Of a stretch of DNA of 64,000 nucleotides, positions 41,408 to 50,351 are shown piece by piece; the stretch's first letter is position 1; each line of letters starts with the position of its first letter. The DNA lies in NCBI GenBank assembly GCA_947501325.1, contig CANMVC010000001.1:1054001-1118000 (forward strand), written 5' to 3'. The translations under genes and the position numbers were made by a program. Under the pieces are notes generated by a model that was not told the DNA's origin, did not search any database, and was given only the letters and a program-made list of their open reading frames with translations. This DNA is from an uncultured Sphingomonadaceae bacterium (GTDB lineage Bacteria; Pseudomonadota; Alphaproteobacteria; Sphingomonadales; Sphingomonadaceae).

Positions 41408-42547
41408 CTACGCAGCCGCAGTGAGTTTGATATGCCGCCGCATATGATGATCGACGCTTCCAAATTCGCTTTCAATGATTGAAAGCCGCTTGAAATAGCT
41501 GCCGACAGCCGTTTCATCGGTTACGCCCATGCCGCCGTGGGTCTGCACCGCAGACTGGCCAACAAAACGTGCCGATTGTCCGATACGGACCTTGGCGGAC
41601 GAGACCGCATGCTTGCGGGTCGCTTCGTCTTCAGCGAGCTTGATCGTCGCGAGATAAGACATGGAAATCGACTGCTCATATTCCATGAACATGTCGACCA
41701 TGCGGTGCTGGAGCACCTGGAAGCTGCTGATCGGCACGCCGAACTGCTTGCGCTGTCTGGCATATTCCAGTGTCATGGCGTGGGTCACCTGCATCGCGCC
41801 GGTGGCTTCTGCGCAGACCGCCGCTGTTGCTTCATCGACAACCGTCTCGATCAGCGGCAGGCCGTTGTCAAGTTCGCCGATCAAGGCATCGGCCGGAACC
41901 GAAACATTCTCGAAATAGACCTCCGAAGCACGGCGGCCATCAACGGTGGCATAGTCGCGCAAGCTGACGCCAGCGGCATCCTTCGCAACGATGAATACGG
42001 AAACACCATCGGCATCAGTCTCTCCGCCAGAGGTTCGGGCGGTCACGACGAAATGACTGGCCCAAGGCGCGCCAATGACAACCGCTTTCTGGCCGCTTAG
42101 TGTGTAACCTTCACCATCTTTTTTCGCAGTAGTTGTCAAGTTAGCCAGATCATAACGGCCCTGCGGTTCGGCATAGGCGAAGGCGAAAACCTTCTCGCCC
42201 GAAATGATCGCGCTGAGATATTCATCCTTCTGCGCAGCCGTTCCGGCATGTTTCAGGAAGCCGCCGGCACAGACAACACTGGGAATAAACGGCTCGACTA
42301 CCAGGCCTTTGCCAAATTCTTCCATGATCAGCATGGTTTCGACTGCGCCGCCGCCAAAGCCGCCATCTTCTTCAGAAAAAGGCGCGGCCAGCATGCCCAG
42401 TTCCGCCAACTGTGCCCAGAATTCTGGGCGCCAGCCGGACTCGCTGGAAATCACGGCACGCCGTGTATCCCAGTCATATTGCTCCCGAACCAGTCGTGAA
42501 ATACCGTCACGAACCATATTCTGTTCGTCAGAAAAATTGAAATCCAT
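41408..42547 (-). CDS. Acyl-CoA dehydrogenase, probable beta-type subunit (second pair)
   Basis: 379 residues, the same length and plan as 5549-6688: FSDEQNMVRDGISRLVREQY, LSGQKAVVIGAPWA, RKQFGVPISSFQVLQHRMVD and THGGMGVTDETAVGSYFKRL. Again the C-terminal YEGT loop and the helix-G Glu of the partner are missing, which suggests the non-catalytic chain of an alpha2beta2 enzyme. It starts 34 bp after the catalytic-type gene and ends at a clear terminator. Substrates are probably large acyl-CoAs; the pairing is an inference from gene order and motif loss. Confidence 0.87.
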   Translation of the reverse strand: MDFNFSDEQNMVRDGISRLVREQYDWDTRRAVISSESGWRPEFWAQLAELGMLAAPFSEEDGGFGGGAVETMLIMEEFGKGLVVEPFIPSVVCAGGFLKHAGTAAQKDEYLSAIISGEKVFAFAYAEPQGRYDLANLTTTAKKDGEGYTLSGQKAVVIGAPWASHFVVTARTSGGETDADGVSVFIVAKDAAGVSLRDYATVDGRRASEVYFENVSVPADALIGELDNGLPLIETVVDEATAAVCAEATGAMQVTHAMTLEYARQRKQFGVPISSFQVLQHRMVDMFMEYEQSISMSYLATIKLAEDEATRKHAVSSAKVRIGQSARFVGQSAVQTHGGMGVTDETAVGSYFKRLSIIESEFGSVDHHMRRHIKLTAAA

Positions 42548-42581
42548 AGTTTCGCTTTCTTATTATATCTGCGGGTTGGAT

Positions 42582-43778
42582 CTAAAGTCCGAGAACCATT
42601 TTGGTGATGATGTTACGCTGGATCTCGTTCGATCCCCCGTAAATCGATGTCTTGCGCATGTTGAAATAGGTCGGTGCTGCGCTGTGGGCATAGTCCGGTC
42701 CAATCGGGAAGTCGTTCGAGCCATCGGCAGGGAAGCTGCGGAAATCGGGTGTGCCATAATAGCCAACCGCCTCCAGCGTCAATTCCGTCAGGCGCTGCTG
42801 GATTTCCGTACCCTTCACTTTCAAGAGCGAGCTTTCCGGACCCGGGCCCTTACCCGCCTGTTCGCCAGCCAGTGTACGCAGCTCGGTAATTTCCAGCGCA
42901 GCGAGATCGATTTCCAGCTGGCTGATCTTGGTTGCAAAACCCATGTCCTTGATCAGCGGCTCGCCGTCCAGCATCTCATGCTTGGCAATGTCTTTCAGCT
43001 GCTCGACACCGCGCTTTGAACGCGCCACGCCAGCAATGCCGGACCGTTCGTGCGCCAGCAGGAATTTCGCGTAGGTCCAACCCTTGTTCTCCTCGCCAAT
43101 CAGGTTTTCCGCAGGTACGCGCACATCTGTGAGCCACACTTCGTTGACCTCATAACCGCCGTCAATCAGCTTGATCGGCCGCACTTCGATGCCGGGCGTG
43201 TTCATGTCTACCAGAATGAAGCTGATACCCTGTTGCGGCTTGGGCGCGTCGGGATCGGTGCGGCACAGGAAGAAGCCCCAATCGGCATGCTGCGCCAGGG
43301 TTGTCCAGGTTTTCTGGCCATTGAGAATATAATCGTCACCATCGCGGATCGCGGTTGTTTTGAGTGATGCGAGATCGGAACCTGCGCCGGGCTCCGAATA
43401 GCCCTGGCACCACCATACGTCGCCGCTTCTAATGCCGGGCAGATGCTTGGCTTTCTGCTCTTCATTGCCGAATGTGTAAATAACCGGGCCGACCATTGCG
43501 ACGCCGAACGGCAGCGGCATGACCGCGTTTACGCGCGCATTTTCTTCTGACCAGATATAACGCTGTGTCGGGGTCCAGCCGGTTCCGCCATATTGCTCAG
43601 GCCAGGCCGGAACAGACCAGCCTTTTTCACCGAGGATTTTATGCCATGCGGTCATATCTTCCGGACTCATGTCATCCTGCACCGCGGCCCGTTCGATATT
43701 CTGCGGGTAGTTATTCTCGATAAAATTACGCACTTCATCGCGAAATGCTTTTTCCTCTGCTGTGAACTCCAGGTTCAT
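42582..43778 (-). CDS. Acyl-CoA dehydrogenase, probable catalytic subunit (second pair)
   Basis: 398 residues from ATG 43778, which has GGAGAG six bases upstream. Motifs: QGYSEPGAGSDLASLKT, LNGQKTWTTLAQHADWGFFL, FLLAHERSGIAG (likely helix-G catalytic Glu) and IYGGSNEIQRNIITK, where the MCAD-type Glu is Gly. It is the counterpart of 6704-7915. The gene order, catalytic then beta-type, is the same in both loci, which suggests duplication of an ancestral pair or recruitment for successive beta-oxidation rounds. Confidence 0.89.
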   Translation of the reverse strand: MNLEFTAEEKAFRDEVRNFIENNYPQNIERAAVQDDMSPEDMTAWHKILGEKGWSVPAWPEQYGGTGWTPTQRYIWSEENARVNAVMPLPFGVAMVGPVIYTFGNEEQKAKHLPGIRSGDVWWCQGYSEPGAGSDLASLKTTAIRDGDDYILNGQKTWTTLAQHADWGFFLCRTDPDAPKPQQGISFILVDMNTPGIEVRPIKLIDGGYEVNEVWLTDVRVPAENLIGEENKGWTYAKFLLAHERSGIAGVARSKRGVEQLKDIAKHEMLDGEPLIKDMGFATKISQLEIDLAALEITELRTLAGEQAGKGPGPESSLLKVKGTEIQQRLTELTLEAVGYYGTPDFRSFPADGSNDFPIGPDYAHSAAPTYFNMRKTSIYGGSNEIQRNIITKMVLGL

Positions 43779-43848
43779 GACCGACTCTCCAATAATGAAT
43801 TTGGCGTCAACATAGGCCAAAAACCGCAGAAAACAAGCTGATCTAAAG

Positions 43849-43871
43849 GCCGTAGCAGGTGACGCTACGGC
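43849..43871 (-). terminator. Possible terminator hairpin after the RDD gene
   Basis: GCCGTAGC (43849-43856) and GCTACGGC (43864-43871) form a perfect 8-bp stem with a 7-base loop, 60 bases after the RDD stop on the minus strand. Only a short TT follows, so termination would be weak or factor-assisted. Confidence 0.4.
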
Positions 43872-43930
43872 AAGCGCGACTCTTGTGGATTTTCACTTTG
43901 ACAAATTTGCAGCCCGATTTAATCGACTTA

Positions 43931-44881
43931 TTAAATATCAGCCGAATATTTGTCCTTCCGGCGTTTCCCGAACCGCATGCCGCTTTCCAGCTTGGCGCGC
44001 AAAGCGGTGTAATAGGCTTCAAGGAAGATGCGTTCGTCACCGCTACCCGGCTCCCATCCGATTTTGTTGCAAATGGAATTGGTCACTGTCTTGAGCGCTT
44101 CGTCGGTCCCGGTCCTGAGGACACTCTCCAGAGTTTGTAACTCATATTCTCCGTAGACGGATAGATCGGCATCCGAGAACTCGTAGCGGCTCGTCGCCCG
44201 CCCTATGGCAGGGTTAGCGATGGCTTCGGTAGACGGTGCCACGACACCACCCAAATTCCGCTTCACATTCTGGATCACCCAGGTGCCCGCGATCAAATCA
44301 CCACAACGCAACCGGTCCTTGTTAAACAACGGGAACAGCAGAAACATCAAAACCCACAGGAAACCGGCCCAAGCGGTAAAGTCCGTCATCGTGCCCTCCG
44401 CCTCTCCCGAAGTAATAAAGACGAGTGGCAGAAAAAGCTCAATGTCGCGGATTATATTACGCGCGATCACCGCTTCAGCCGTCAATCGCCCGCCGTCACG
44501 CGCCGCAACGCGGATACCAACCGCGCGCTTGCCCCAGGTCGCCGCGCGTTCACCCAATTCGAAATATAGGAAATAGGCGTTGCGAAACAGAAAGACCGCG
44601 ATGATCCAAAAGACTGCGACAACATTCAGCGGGCCGCTTTTTTCCAGGCTGACACCAGCACCAAAAGCGGATTCAAAGGCCCAAAGAACAAGAAGTCCCA
44701 GCAGAGTTACGCCAAGAATAAGGCCTAAGATGATAATGATATCCAAGGTCAAGGCACCCGCTCGCGCACCGGCAGTGGCTACCATTACGTTCAGGGGTAT
44801 GCCCTCCGGCGAGACCATGACCCGGTCGAGCTTGGGATTGGTAGATCGCCTGATCCATGGATTGGTCTGCGTTCTGTTCAT
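43931..44881 (-). CDS. RDD-family membrane protein
   Basis: 316 residues. The RDD domain occupies residues 35-210: AGARAGALTLDIIIILGLIL (helix 1 with the conserved Arg), AVFWIIAVFLFRNAYFLYFE, GERAATWGKRAVGIRV, LFPLFNKDRLRCGDLIAGTW. The C-terminal 100 residues are soluble and predicted cytoplasmic. RDD proteins are poorly understood; some act as ion exchangers. It is the last gene of the DUF4129-to-RDD operon and overlaps the SpoIIM-like gene by ATGA. It may be a membrane subunit of a MoxR-associated complex. Confidence 0.86.
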   Translation of the reverse strand: MNRTQTNPWIRRSTNPKLDRVMVSPEGIPLNVMVATAGARAGALTLDIIIILGLILGVTLLGLLVLWAFESAFGAGVSLEKSGPLNVVAVFWIIAVFLFRNAYFLYFELGERAATWGKRAVGIRVAARDGGRLTAEAVIARNIIRDIELFLPLVFITSGEAEGTMTDFTAWAGFLWVLMFLLFPLFNKDRLRCGDLIAGTWVIQNVKRNLGGVVAPSTEAIANPAIGRATSRYEFSDADLSVYGEYELQTLESVLRTGTDEALKTVTNSICNKIGWEPGSGDERIFLEAYYTALRAKLESGMRFGKRRKDKYSADI

Positions 44882-45921
44882 GGGGCTGTCTCCTGCCGGT
44901 TGCGACCAAAGACAAAGAAATAGACCAACCAGAATGTCAGCATTGCGCCGCCGACCAAATAACGCAGGCCCGTATTATCGATCAACTGACGCGCGAAGCC
45001 TTCGAGCAAGCCGGCGCAGATTAGCATGATGACCACACCAGCCATAACCAGTGCCGCCCGTTTACCGGCATCGCTGGCAGCGGTCAGATGAGACTTTGCG
45101 CCCGGAAAGGCAATCGAACGCCCGACATGGATGCCAGCAGCGCCCGCCAACAGGATCGCAAATAGTTCAGTCGTGCCGTGAATCGATAGCCAGCCGACAA
45201 AGTCGACGGTCAAGCCGCGCTGTGCAAACACCCACAACATCGCGCCCAAAAGCGCCATATTGTGGATTAAAAGCAATATGCTTGGTATTCCAAATGCAAA
45301 GCCCAAGGCAAAGGCGAGGATTGCAACTTGTGCGTTATTACTGAACAAATAGGCTGCAAATACACCCAGGCCGTCTTGTTCCTCTGCGCCGAACAAAGTT
45401 CCCCTCAGCGCGGCTTCCGTGGCACCCGGCACCCGGACATCGGCAAAGTTACCGGGGACCAGTGCGTAATACCAATCACTATCCCCCGCTACCAGCACAT
45501 AACCGATCACTGTGCCGGCGATCATCACGAATAAGGCGATCCAGATATCCAGCTTTATTTCTCGAATAGCCTGGCTCCAACCACCGCCAAAAAAATCCCT
45601 GAGCCACCGGCCGAAACTCGTTTGGGTCCCGTAAACCATGAAATAGGAGCGCAGGGCCAAGCCTTCGAGATAGTCAATCAACCCCGCATCAAGCGAACTT
45701 TCGCGAGCGATGGACAGGCTGGACAATAATGTCCGGTAAAGCGTCGGCAGTGCAAGCACATCATCATCGCTTAACTGCCGGGTCTTGCCCTTCTCCATTT
45801 TGGCGACAATGCCTTCAAGTCGAATCCAGTCGGCTTCACGTTCAAGACGGAAGCGGTCACTTTTGAGCGCCGCTGACTCAATGACTTGCTCCATATCAGA
45901 GTCAGGCATGACACTCTCCAT
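44878..45921 (-). CDS. SpoIIM/DUF95-like membrane protein
   Basis: 347 residues from ATG 45921, which overlaps the DUF58 stop as TGATG. A soluble N-terminal helical segment of about 110 residues precedes several membrane helices: IWIALFVMIAGTVIGYVLVA, AQVAILAFALGFAFGIPSIL, FVGWLSIHGTTELFAILLAG, YLVGGAMLTFWLVYFFVFG. The HGxxE motif (HGTTELFAI) is the SpoIIM-family hallmark. In sporulating bacteria SpoIIM works in peptidoglycan remodelling; in this non-sporulating context it is a conserved partner of MoxR/DUF58 proteins with unknown function. Confidence 0.86.
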   Translation of the reverse strand: MESVMPDSDMEQVIESAALKSDRFRLEREADWIRLEGIVAKMEKGKTRQLSDDDVLALPTLYRTLLSSLSIARESSLDAGLIDYLEGLALRSYFMVYGTQTSFGRWLRDFFGGGWSQAIREIKLDIWIALFVMIAGTVIGYVLVAGDSDWYYALVPGNFADVRVPGATEAALRGTLFGAEEQDGLGVFAAYLFSNNAQVAILAFALGFAFGIPSILLLIHNMALLGAMLWVFAQRGLTVDFVGWLSIHGTTELFAILLAGAAGIHVGRSIAFPGAKSHLTAASDAGKRAALVMAGVVIMLICAGLLEGFARQLIDNTGLRYLVGGAMLTFWLVYFFVFGRNRQETAP

Positions 45922-47240
45922 CAAATAGCCCCCCGCCGTTTGATTTTGAGATAACTGTTAATCAATCGCGTGCCGATATTTTCATGTGCACCCTCGACGA
46001 CATCAATACCCATATGCTGCAGACGGGTAACGACCAGCTTCTTCTGGTCGAGCAAACTTTGCGCGGTCACGCTGCGCGACACATCCTCCGCAGTTTCCGG
46101 TTTCTTCTCAATGAATTCCAATAATTCCTTGTCTTCCAGAACGACAAACAGCACCAGATGTTTATCGATCAGTCGCGCTGCCGCTTCCAACATCAAATCC
46201 GCACTGGTAGGATCAGTGAAATCCGTGAAGATGATGATCAAGGAACGGCGCTGTAAGCGACTGGACAGTGCCGATAAGGCCAGCGTGTAATTGCTCTCTT
46301 GATGCCGATAGTCGATCGTCGCCGCGTCCTGTTGCATCCGGTAAAAATTTCGACTGCCAGAGAGAAACGGCGTTGATAGTTCCGGTTTTGCTGCAAAACT
46401 GAACAGGCTGGTCTTATCCCCTGATTTTAGAGTGATATAAGCCGTCAGCAATGCTGCCGAAACCGCGCGGTCAATGCGTGGCAGTCCATCAATCGGCTCG
46501 CACATGGCCGCGCCGCAATCCAGTGCAAAAACGATCTGGTTATTGCGCTCGGTATCATATTCCTTGGCGAGCAACTTGCTGTGCCGTGCTGAGCCTTTCC
46601 AGTCGATGCTGCGCCGGTCCATACCGGGTTGATATTCGGTCAATGCCTCAAATTCGCTGCCCTCGCCGCGAAATTTGCGGGCCAATAGGCCAAAAACAGA
46701 ATCCCGAAGGAACATTTGCACAGTCGGGCTGCGCACGGCGGAGATATTCGGCATGATCGCGATGGATTGCCCGCTTTGCTTGGAGGTTTGGCGCCATGCC
46801 AGACCGAGCGGTCCTTTCCAGCGCAACCAGAGTTTTCCGATATCGCCTGTCCCCCGGCGGGTCGGCGTTGTTATTGCGGCGCCGTGATAGGCGCGCTGGT
46901 TCTGTGCAGAGCGACTAAGTGTAAACGCCATTCGACCGCTATCGGACAGCCGGTCGTCTACACCCAGATTCCCGCTGACGATTTGGGGGGCCATCAGCCC
47001 GATAAAATCCGCTTGTACACCCAGCTCCAGCGGTGCTCCGATTTCCGCTGTTTTGGGCGCTACCAACTGGATATTGCCCGCTTTTGCGGCGATCAAACCA
47101 TCAACCACCAGCAGCAATAGCAGCATTGCCGCCCATGCAATGCCAATCGCCCACAGGCCCGGCACAAGCGCTGCAAGCACAGCCGCTATCGGCGCGCCAA
47201 CTGCGATAAAAAAAACAGCACGGGCAGTCGGGTAAATCAA
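45921..47240 (-). CDS. DUF58-domain protein with degenerate MIDAS site
   Basis: 439 residues starting at TTG 47240, which overlaps the MoxR stop (TTGA). Two N-terminal membrane helices (residues 5-50) anchor the protein. The DUF58 core LTEYQPGMDRRSIDWKGSAR is followed by a von Willebrand A-like part, where the metal motif DxSxS reads DCGAA (FALDCGAAM). FTDFTDPTSADLML is the later VWA loop. DUF58 proteins partner MoxR ATPases and are thought to act as adaptors in complex assembly or metal insertion. Loss of the metal site suggests metal-independent binding here. Confidence 0.88.
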   Translation of the reverse strand: MIYPTARAVFFIAVGAPIAAVLAALVPGLWAIGIAWAAMLLLLLVVDGLIAAKAGNIQLVAPKTAEIGAPLELGVQADFIGLMAPQIVSGNLGVDDRLSDSGRMAFTLSRSAQNQRAYHGAAITTPTRRGTGDIGKLWLRWKGPLGLAWRQTSKQSGQSIAIMPNISAVRSPTVQMFLRDSVFGLLARKFRGEGSEFEALTEYQPGMDRRSIDWKGSARHSKLLAKEYDTERNNQIVFALDCGAAMCEPIDGLPRIDRAVSAALLTAYITLKSGDKTSLFSFAAKPELSTPFLSGSRNFYRMQQDAATIDYRHQESNYTLALSALSSRLQRRSLIIIFTDFTDPTSADLMLEAAARLIDKHLVLFVVLEDKELLEFIEKKPETAEDVSRSVTAQSLLDQKKLVVTRLQHMGIDVVEGAHENIGTRLINSYLKIKRRGAI

Positions 47241-48193
47241 CGCGGGGCTTCCGTCCGTTCAACCAAGGCTTCGATGATCGTATCGACTTTACGGCCCTCA
47301 ATCTCCGCCGCCGGAGACAGCAATGTGCGATGGCGCAGCACAGATGGCGCGAGCGCTTTCACATCGTCCGGTACGACATAATCGCGACCCGATATTGCTG
47401 CTCGCGCACGAGACGCGGTGGCCAACATGATCGCGGCCCTCGGACTGGCTCCATTTTCCAGATCAGCGGTTTCGCGGGTCGCGCGGATCAGCCGTACGAT
47501 ATAGTCCGTAACATCCTCAACCAGTATTACCGATTTCACCGCTTCGGATGCGGCGATGAGTGTCTTTTCATCAACCTGCGCGCTTATCCCGAAATCCTTT
47601 GGCCCCGGCGCCCCGATGCGCTCACCATATTGCATGACGATTTTCTTTTCTTCTTCGGCATCTGGATATTCGATCAACAGCTTGAACAAAAACCGGTCAA
47701 GCTGTGCTTCGGGCAGCGGATAGACGCCTTGCTGCTCAATCGGATTTTGCGTGGCGACAACCATGAATTGCGAAGAAAGATTATGGGTTTCACCATCAAT
47801 CGTGACAGCACGTTCCTGCATCGCCTCCAGCATGGCAGCCTGCGTCTTTGGCGGTGTCCGATTGATCTCGTCTGCCAGCAAAAGGTCACAGAATATAGGG
47901 CCGCGAGTCAGTGTGAACTTACTCGTCTGGAAATTGAACAGGTTCGACCCGACGATATCCCCGGGCATTAAGTCGGGAGTAAACTGGATTCGGCCAAAAT
48001 TGAGGCTCAGAGTTTCGGAAAAACACTGTGCCAGAAATGTCTTCGCAGTCCCGGGAGGCCCTTCGAGCAACACATGACCAGAGGAAAACAGCGCAATCAG
48101 CAGATGATCGACTATCTCTTCCTGACCAATAATCGCTTTGGCGACCTCCGTACGGATATTGTCCGCAAGCGTTTTCAGTTCCCCAATGTTCAT
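47237..48193 (-). CDS. moxR: MoxR-family AAA+ ATPase
   Basis: 318 residues from ATG 48193 (ATGA overlap with the DUF4350 stop). Walker A is GPPGTAKT at residues 45-52, Walker B LLLADEINRTPPKTQAAMLE, sensor 1 VVATQNPIEQQGVYPLPEAQ, with the arginine-finger region LDRFLFKLLIEYP and the C-terminal lid YVVPDDVKALAPSVLRHR. Cytoplasmic hexameric ATPase that remodels or activates VWA-domain clients, here the DUF58 protein made by the next gene. Its operon partners are all predicted to be membrane proteins, suggesting a role in envelope function. Confidence 0.94.
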   Translation of the reverse strand: MNIGELKTLADNIRTEVAKAIIGQEEIVDHLLIALFSSGHVLLEGPPGTAKTFLAQCFSETLSLNFGRIQFTPDLMPGDIVGSNLFNFQTSKFTLTRGPIFCDLLLADEINRTPPKTQAAMLEAMQERAVTIDGETHNLSSQFMVVATQNPIEQQGVYPLPEAQLDRFLFKLLIEYPDAEEEKKIVMQYGERIGAPGPKDFGISAQVDEKTLIAASEAVKSVILVEDVTDYIVRLIRATRETADLENGASPRAAIMLATASRARAAISGRDYVVPDDVKALAPSVLRHRTLLSPAAEIEGRKVDTIIEALVERTEAPR

Positions 48194-49557
48194 CCGATGA
48201 GTTCCTTTTTCCAATTAAAGAGCGCCGCCGCATGGTCTGCAGTTTCGCGAGAATTTTGAGCCTGATTGAGATTGTTGAGCAAAACCGTGAACCGGTTTCC
48301 GCCAACTTCACCAAGCATATCGAGTTTACGATTTACGTCTTCGCGATCTGCACCGGGCGACAAGCCGATGGCGTCGATAGCTTCACTGCGGATCATCTCT
48401 CCGTAGGGATTAGCGACAAGATGTTCGCGCTGCATCCTGTGAATAAAGCCAGCGCTGTTATTGACAAGCGCCGTCTTTCCAAAATCAATGCTGCGCGTTT
48501 CGCGCACGGGCGGGCCGAAGCGGTTAAACGCCATCCACGCCGCAGCCAAAGCAGCGATAATCAGACAGATGGTTGCTGATAAAAATGGTGGCTTAAACGC
48601 CAGCGTCAACAAATTGTCGGAAGACCCGAGGCCATTGAAGGTCAGATCGAATATAATCGGCCCGTCCGTCTGCTCTTGTAGCGCGGCAATCAGATCATAA
48701 GCATGCCGAGCAACCTGTTCATTGCCCATGCCGGTATTGTTCATCAAATCCGCATCAGCGACAATGACTACCGGATAATAAGCAGCATCTATTTCGTCGT
48801 CAGTCGCCAACTGCGAGGGATCAAGACCTTCCAGACTGTCGTAAATACCGCCGTCATCGACATAGCCGATCAGGGATTCGCCATTTTCCGGATCCTCGAC
48901 AATATTGCGAACATAATCACCAGTCATGGTGATGTGAATTTCCGGAACAGGGATCGGGTTACCTATAGCAGAACTGGCAATTTCAGTCCGGTCGAACTCC
49001 GACTTGGTCGATTGCCTTCCACTAGCGATCATGGCCTCGCTCTTGGCTTCTTCGGCTTTTTCATCGCCTTCGGGACGGATTGTTTGCAACTCTATATCGA
49101 CAACCTCACTGAGCATTTTGACGCCAGAGTCGCTCTCCACGACGCCCAGACGCTGAGCCCATCCCTTTTTCGATTCCATTCCAACAAGATTAGTCGTCGC
49201 CACTTGCCACTTTGGCAGTATGATCATTGTCGGACCAATATAAGCGCGCTCTTGAATGACCTCGGCAATCTTGTCTGCTTCTGCATAAGCGTTAGGCGTC
49301 AATATCAGCAGCCCGGGTTTATCAATACCGGCTGCGTTGCGAGATAATTTGACGTCCGAACCCGTCTTTTCCAGCAGATTGGCTAATGCCTTATATCCGA
49401 CCAGACTGTTCGATGCGCCGTGTGCCTGGCCATTATTGCCAGAACTGAGGCGGTCGCCCGCTCCCAATCCATAGAGCAGCGCTACAAAAGCCGCGAAACC
49501 AACAGCAAACATGATGGCGATTGTCGTGCGTTTGAATGGATTGGCTTGAACACTCAT
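48190..49557 (-). CDS. DUF4350-domain membrane protein
   Basis: 455 residues. One N-terminal helix (TTIAIMFAVGFAAFVALLYG), a large periplasmic or extracytoplasmic region of about 290 residues with the DUF4350 core (LVGYKALANLLEKTG, KPGLLILTPNAYAEADKI), a second helix (LSATICLIIAALAAAWMAFN) and a 110-residue cytoplasmic tail. DUF4350 has a glutamine-amidotransferase-like fold without a known activity and is found almost only with MoxR/DUF58. It overlaps both flanking genes by 4 bp (ATGA). Confidence 0.85.
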   Translation of the reverse strand: MSVQANPFKRTTIAIMFAVGFAAFVALLYGLGAGDRLSSGNNGQAHGASNSLVGYKALANLLEKTGSDVKLSRNAAGIDKPGLLILTPNAYAEADKIAEVIQERAYIGPTMIILPKWQVATTNLVGMESKKGWAQRLGVVESDSGVKMLSEVVDIELQTIRPEGDEKAEEAKSEAMIASGRQSTKSEFDRTEIASSAIGNPIPVPEIHITMTGDYVRNIVEDPENGESLIGYVDDGGIYDSLEGLDPSQLATDDEIDAAYYPVVIVADADLMNNTGMGNEQVARHAYDLIAALQEQTDGPIIFDLTFNGLGSSDNLLTLAFKPPFLSATICLIIAALAAAWMAFNRFGPPVRETRSIDFGKTALVNNSAGFIHRMQREHLVANPYGEMIRSEAIDAIGLSPGADREDVNRKLDMLGEVGGNRFTVLLNNLNQAQNSRETADHAAALFNWKKELIG

Positions 49558-50273
49558 TTCAAACTGGTCCGTGCCTTGCGCCAGCTATCAGCCAGTGCGA
49601 ATTCTCCATAGGCGTTGCGCGAAGCCCTCCAGCCTTCCTCGCCAATTGGGGTGGCAGCAAAAATCCCCCGCTCGACATGTCCGGCGATAACGGAAAACAT
49701 CGCCCGCGCCGCCTCAGGCAAGCTATCGAACCTTTCAATTTCGCGGGATGTGTTGGATGGACGCAAAAGATCGGGGCGGCGTTTTTCAATATCTTCAATG
49801 CTGCGAAACAGCAAAAGATGTGCGGCTTGATCAAACTGTCCTTTACTCGCCAGCGCATCGGCCTCTTCCAGCAGGCGGCGGGCAACGCCTTGATCCGGCA
49901 GCCATTCTTCTTCCTGCTTTGGTTTGCGCTCGCGCCATTCCTGCCAATAGGGAGACACTATAATCCAAAGCAGGGTCAAGACACCCACTGCCAAAAGCAC
50001 CAGCAAAATAATTCGAAGGGTCGGCCATGCGGCAGCCGTCGCCTCAGCAATCGGAGCGAGCACTTCGCCCAGCCATTCCAGAAAGTCTGACCACCATTCA
50101 GGCGGTTCTTCCGGAGGTTTAGCCTCTATATTGGTAAATTGAATTTCTTCATCTGCACGCACGTCTTTCCACGCGGCGTCAAAAGAAGCGTTCCCGTTAT
50201 CAGCCTGTGCTACTGCGTCTTTTGCCACGAAGTGGATGTTGCAGAAACAAGGGGCAGGGGCAAGGGTGAACAT
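49554..50273 (-). CDS. DUF4129-domain membrane protein
   Basis: Up to 239 residues. One membrane helix (LRIILLVLLAVGVLTLLWII) at about residues 95-115, then the DUF4129 domain: LLEEADALASKGQFDQAAHL, LLFRSIEDIEKRRPD and RSPLL-like helices ending EEGWRASRNAYGEFALADSW. The N-terminus is uncertain: ATG 50273 has no good ribosome site and gives no convincing signal peptide. DUF4129 often occurs in transglutaminase or MoxR/DUF58 loci. It is the first gene of the six-gene unit and divergent from 50352-51092. Confidence 0.8.
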   Translation of the reverse strand: MFTLAPAPCFCNIHFVAKDAVAQADNGNASFDAAWKDVRADEEIQFTNIEAKPPEEPPEWWSDFLEWLGEVLAPIAEATAAAWPTLRIILLVLLAVGVLTLLWIIVSPYWQEWRERKPKQEEEWLPDQGVARRLLEEADALASKGQFDQAAHLLLFRSIEDIEKRRPDLLRPSNTSREIERFDSLPEAARAMFSVIAGHVERGIFAATPIGEEGWRASRNAYGEFALADSWRKARTSLK

Positions 50274-50351
50274 TTCTGGCCATGCGAGGCTTTACTCCCT
50301 CGCCCTGCTATGACAACCTGCAACGCGTTCGGCTTCTAGTGGGGAAGAAAG

